Assembly: GCA_023259575.1 (NCBI GenBank)
Contig: JALRHN010000094.1
Location: forward strand, 1-8,130
DNA: 8,130 bases
From: Candidatus Kapaibacterium sp.
GTDB taxonomy: Bacteria > Bacteroidota > Ignavibacteria > Kapaibacteriales > UBA961
Reading direction: 5' to 3'
In this document: piece after piece, positions 6,946-8,130 of the stretch
How the letters are laid out: every line of letters starts with the position of its first letter
Position numbering within the stretch: the stretch's first letter is position 1
Translations under genes and position numbers: made by a program
Notes under the pieces: generated by a model
The model's input: only the letters and a program-made list of their open reading frames with translations
Databases searched by the model: none
Told to the model about the DNA's origin: nothing

Positions 6946-6977
6946 TTTGACGAAAAAGCCTCAATTATGTATTTTAG
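6946..6977 (+). promoter_or_regulatory. Putative promoter of the sdh operon
   Basis: TTGACG at 6947-6952 is followed after 17 bases by TATTTT at 6970-6975, a good fit to a general -35/-10 pair. The same stretch also fits the Bacteroidota form, TTTG (6946-6949) and TATTTTAG (6970-6977), one mismatch from TAnnTTTG with a 20-base spacer. It lies between the methyltransferase stop and the sdhC start, giving a leader of about 20 bases. It supports sdhCA as a unit separate from the fbaB operon. Confidence 0.5.
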
Positions 6978-7002
6978 ATCTAAATTATTAAGGATATAGT
7001 TC

Positions 7003-7746
7003 ATGTCTTCTCTGTTTCAATTTCTCCGTTCAACCGTATTCACCAAAATAGTGATGGCTGTTACGGGTTTGATGATTGTCGGATTTTTAGTTGGGCATCT
7101 TCTAGGAAATCTATTGATGTTTAGCGGCCCAGAAAAAATTAATGCTTATGCATTGGGTTTAAAAAATCTAGGTCCCCTTTTATGGTTAGTTAGATTAGCC
7201 ATGATTTCTGCTTTAGGATTACATGTGTGGTCTTCTATTGAATTAGCAAATCGAAATCGTGAAGCACGTCCTATTTCATATCAAGAAAAAAAATCTTTGA
7301 AGTCTACATTTGCATCCCGTACAATGATGTATTCTGGCCTTGCAATCCTGTTTTTTGTGATTTATCATCTTTTACATTATACTTTTGGTATTATTCAGCC
7401 TCAAACATATTTTGACAATAGCTATACCCTCTTATCAGGAGAAGTAGTTCATAATGTTTACAATATGGTTATTGCTGGATTCCAAAATCCTTTTATTGCC
7501 CTCAGCTATATGTTTGCAATCATATTTGTATCCGCACATGTAAGCCATTCTGTTTCTAGCGCTTTTAGAACACTAGGAATACATAATCCCAAGTATTTAG
7601 CTTTAACTGCTAAGATTGGCCCTGCCCTTGCAGCTATTTTTCTTATTGGCTATTTATCGATTCCAATAGCTGTTTTAAGCGGTATTATCAAACCAGTTTG
7701 TGATAATACAGAAGCTTGTGCTACTATGAAAGATTGTTGTAAATAA
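7003..7746 (+). CDS. sdhC: Succinate dehydrogenase cytochrome b subunit, five-helix di-heme type (SdhC)
   Basis: SdhC is the single membrane anchor of succinate:quinone oxidoreductase, binding two b hemes and passing electrons from the FeS subunit to quinone, most often menaquinone in this family. The 247-residue product has five predicted helices, near 13-38, 58-80, 106-130, 160-183 and 203-228. Candidate heme ligands are His32 (GHLLGN), His74 (LHVW), His122 (IYHLLH) and His179 (AHVSHS), matching the four-histidine di-heme pattern of the W. succinogenes FrdC and B. subtilis SdhC group. AAGGA at 6990-6994 lies eight bases before the ATG, a good Shine-Dalgarno site. Odd feature: the last 15 residues contain four cysteines (233, 239, 245, 246), including a terminal CCK, which core family members do not require. 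By family topology this tail would lie on the periplasmic side. sdhA begins 34 bases downstream. Confidence 0.95.
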   Translation: MSSLFQFLRSTVFTKIVMAVTGLMIVGFLVGHLLGNLLMFSGPEKINAYALGLKNLGPLLWLVRLAMISALGLHVWSSIELANRNREARPISYQEKKSLKSTFASRTMMYSGLAILFFVIYHLLHYTFGIIQPQTYFDNSYTLLSGEVVHNVYNMVIAGFQNPFIALSYMFAIIFVSAHVSHSVSSAFRTLGIHNPKYLALTAKIGPALAAIFLIGYLSIPIAVLSGIIKPVCDNTEACATMKDCCK

Positions 7747-7780
7747 ATTATTTAGACTATTCACATTTAGATATTATATC

Positions 7781-8130
7781 ATGATTCTTGATTCCAAAAT
7801 ACCATCAGGCCCAATTGAACAAAAATGGGATAAACACAGGGCCGAAGTTAAGCTTGTTAATCCTGCGAATAAGCGAAAGTATAGAATATTGGTAGTAGGT
7901 AGTGGACTTGCAGGTGCATCTGCAGCCGCATCTTTAGCAGAATTAGGCTATAATGTAGATTGCTTTACATTTCATGATTCCCCTCGTAGAGCGCATAGTA
8001 TTGCTGCTCAAGGTGGAATAAATGCAGCAAAAAATTATCAAAATGATGGCGATAGTATCTACCGTCTTTTTTATGATACAGTAAAAGGTGGTGATTTTAG
8101 AGCTCGGGAAGGCAATGTATATAGATTAGC
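7781..8130 (+). CDS. sdhA: Succinate dehydrogenase flavoprotein subunit, N-terminal 116 codons (3' end off the right edge)
   Basis: SdhA oxidises succinate to fumarate with covalently bound FAD on the cytoplasmic side of the complex. The partial product starts MILDSKIPSGPIEQKWDKHR, the long N-terminal extension I associate with FCB-group SdhA. The dinucleotide-binding motif is GSGLAG (40-45) in a beta-alpha-beta unit. RRAHSIAAQGGINAAKNY (69-86) carries His72, the residue expected to bind FAD covalently. The reading frame DGDSIYRLFYDTVKGGDFRAREGNVYRL then runs off the window. The ATG is chosen because it begins the conserved extension; no Shine-Dalgarno sequence is visible in the 34-base gap after sdhC. 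The arrangement sdhC-sdhA predicts sdhB next. The fragment cannot show whether the catalytic arginine and the rest of the enzyme are intact. Confidence 0.96.
   Translation, partial: MILDSKIPSGPIEQKWDKHRAEVKLVNPANKRKYRILVVGSGLAGASAAASLAELGYNVDCFTFHDSPRRAHSIAAQGGINAAKNYQNDGDSIYRLFYDTVKGGDFRAREGNVYRL

Noticed and set aside
6935..6960. A possible terminator after the methyltransferase gene
   Set aside because: Only a weak A/T pairing (CTTTTT with AAAAAG) is present, with no GC stem or proper T tract, and the same bases contain the better-supported sdh promoter.
1..8130. Search for a new defence, phage or toxin-antitoxin system
   Set aside because: All long frames are explained by recognised housekeeping or envelope families, and no CRISPR-like repeats, integrase or small paired genes are visible.

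Overview
The window is AT-rich chromosomal DNA that looks like a housekeeping region of a bacterium in the Bacteroidota/Chlorobiota (FCB) group. Four observations point that way: (i) a five-helix di-heme SdhC followed directly by an SdhA with the long N-terminal extension I associate with FCB succinate dehydrogenases; (ii) TAnnTTTG-like promoter elements, the known -7 element of Bacteroidota, ahead of gyrA and fbaB and a near match ahead of sdhC; (iii) several genes without a Shine-Dalgarno sequence; (iv) the protein flavour of GyrA and the aldolase. The exact phylum or genus cannot be fixed from the sequence alone.

Layout. Minus strand, left part: the first 643 codons of gyrA (3' end off the left edge), preceded on the same strand by a tRNA-Ser(GGA) gene that ends in a strong intrinsic terminator. 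Plus strand, 2424-6934: a tightly packed four-gene unit made of a class I fructose-bisphosphate aldolase (fbaB type), an ABC half-transporter of the MdlA/YheI (BmrC) type, a GT2 polyprenyl-phosphate-type glycosyltransferase with two C-terminal membrane helices, and a SAM-dependent methyltransferase. Gaps are 10 bp, 3 bp and an 8-bp overlap, so they are probably co-transcribed. Plus strand, 7003-8130: a separate unit with its own promoter-like sequence, sdhC then the start of sdhA (3' end off the right edge); sdhB would be expected beyond the window.

How they work together. gyrA and tRNA-Ser are information-processing genes. fbaB is central glycolysis/gluconeogenesis. The ABC-GT-methyltransferase trio looks like envelope or lipid-linked sugar metabolism, but no substrate can be read from the sequence. 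sdhC-sdhA encode the membrane anchor and flavoprotein of succinate:quinone oxidoreductase, a TCA-cycle and respiratory complex. I see no phage, transposon, CRISPR, toxin-antitoxin or defence system, and no clearly new biological system. The points most worth a second look are the Asp in place of the catalytic Glu in the lone ABC half-transporter, the cysteine-rich tail of SdhC, the aldolase at the head of an envelope-type operon, and a palindrome between the tRNA promoter and the tRNA.
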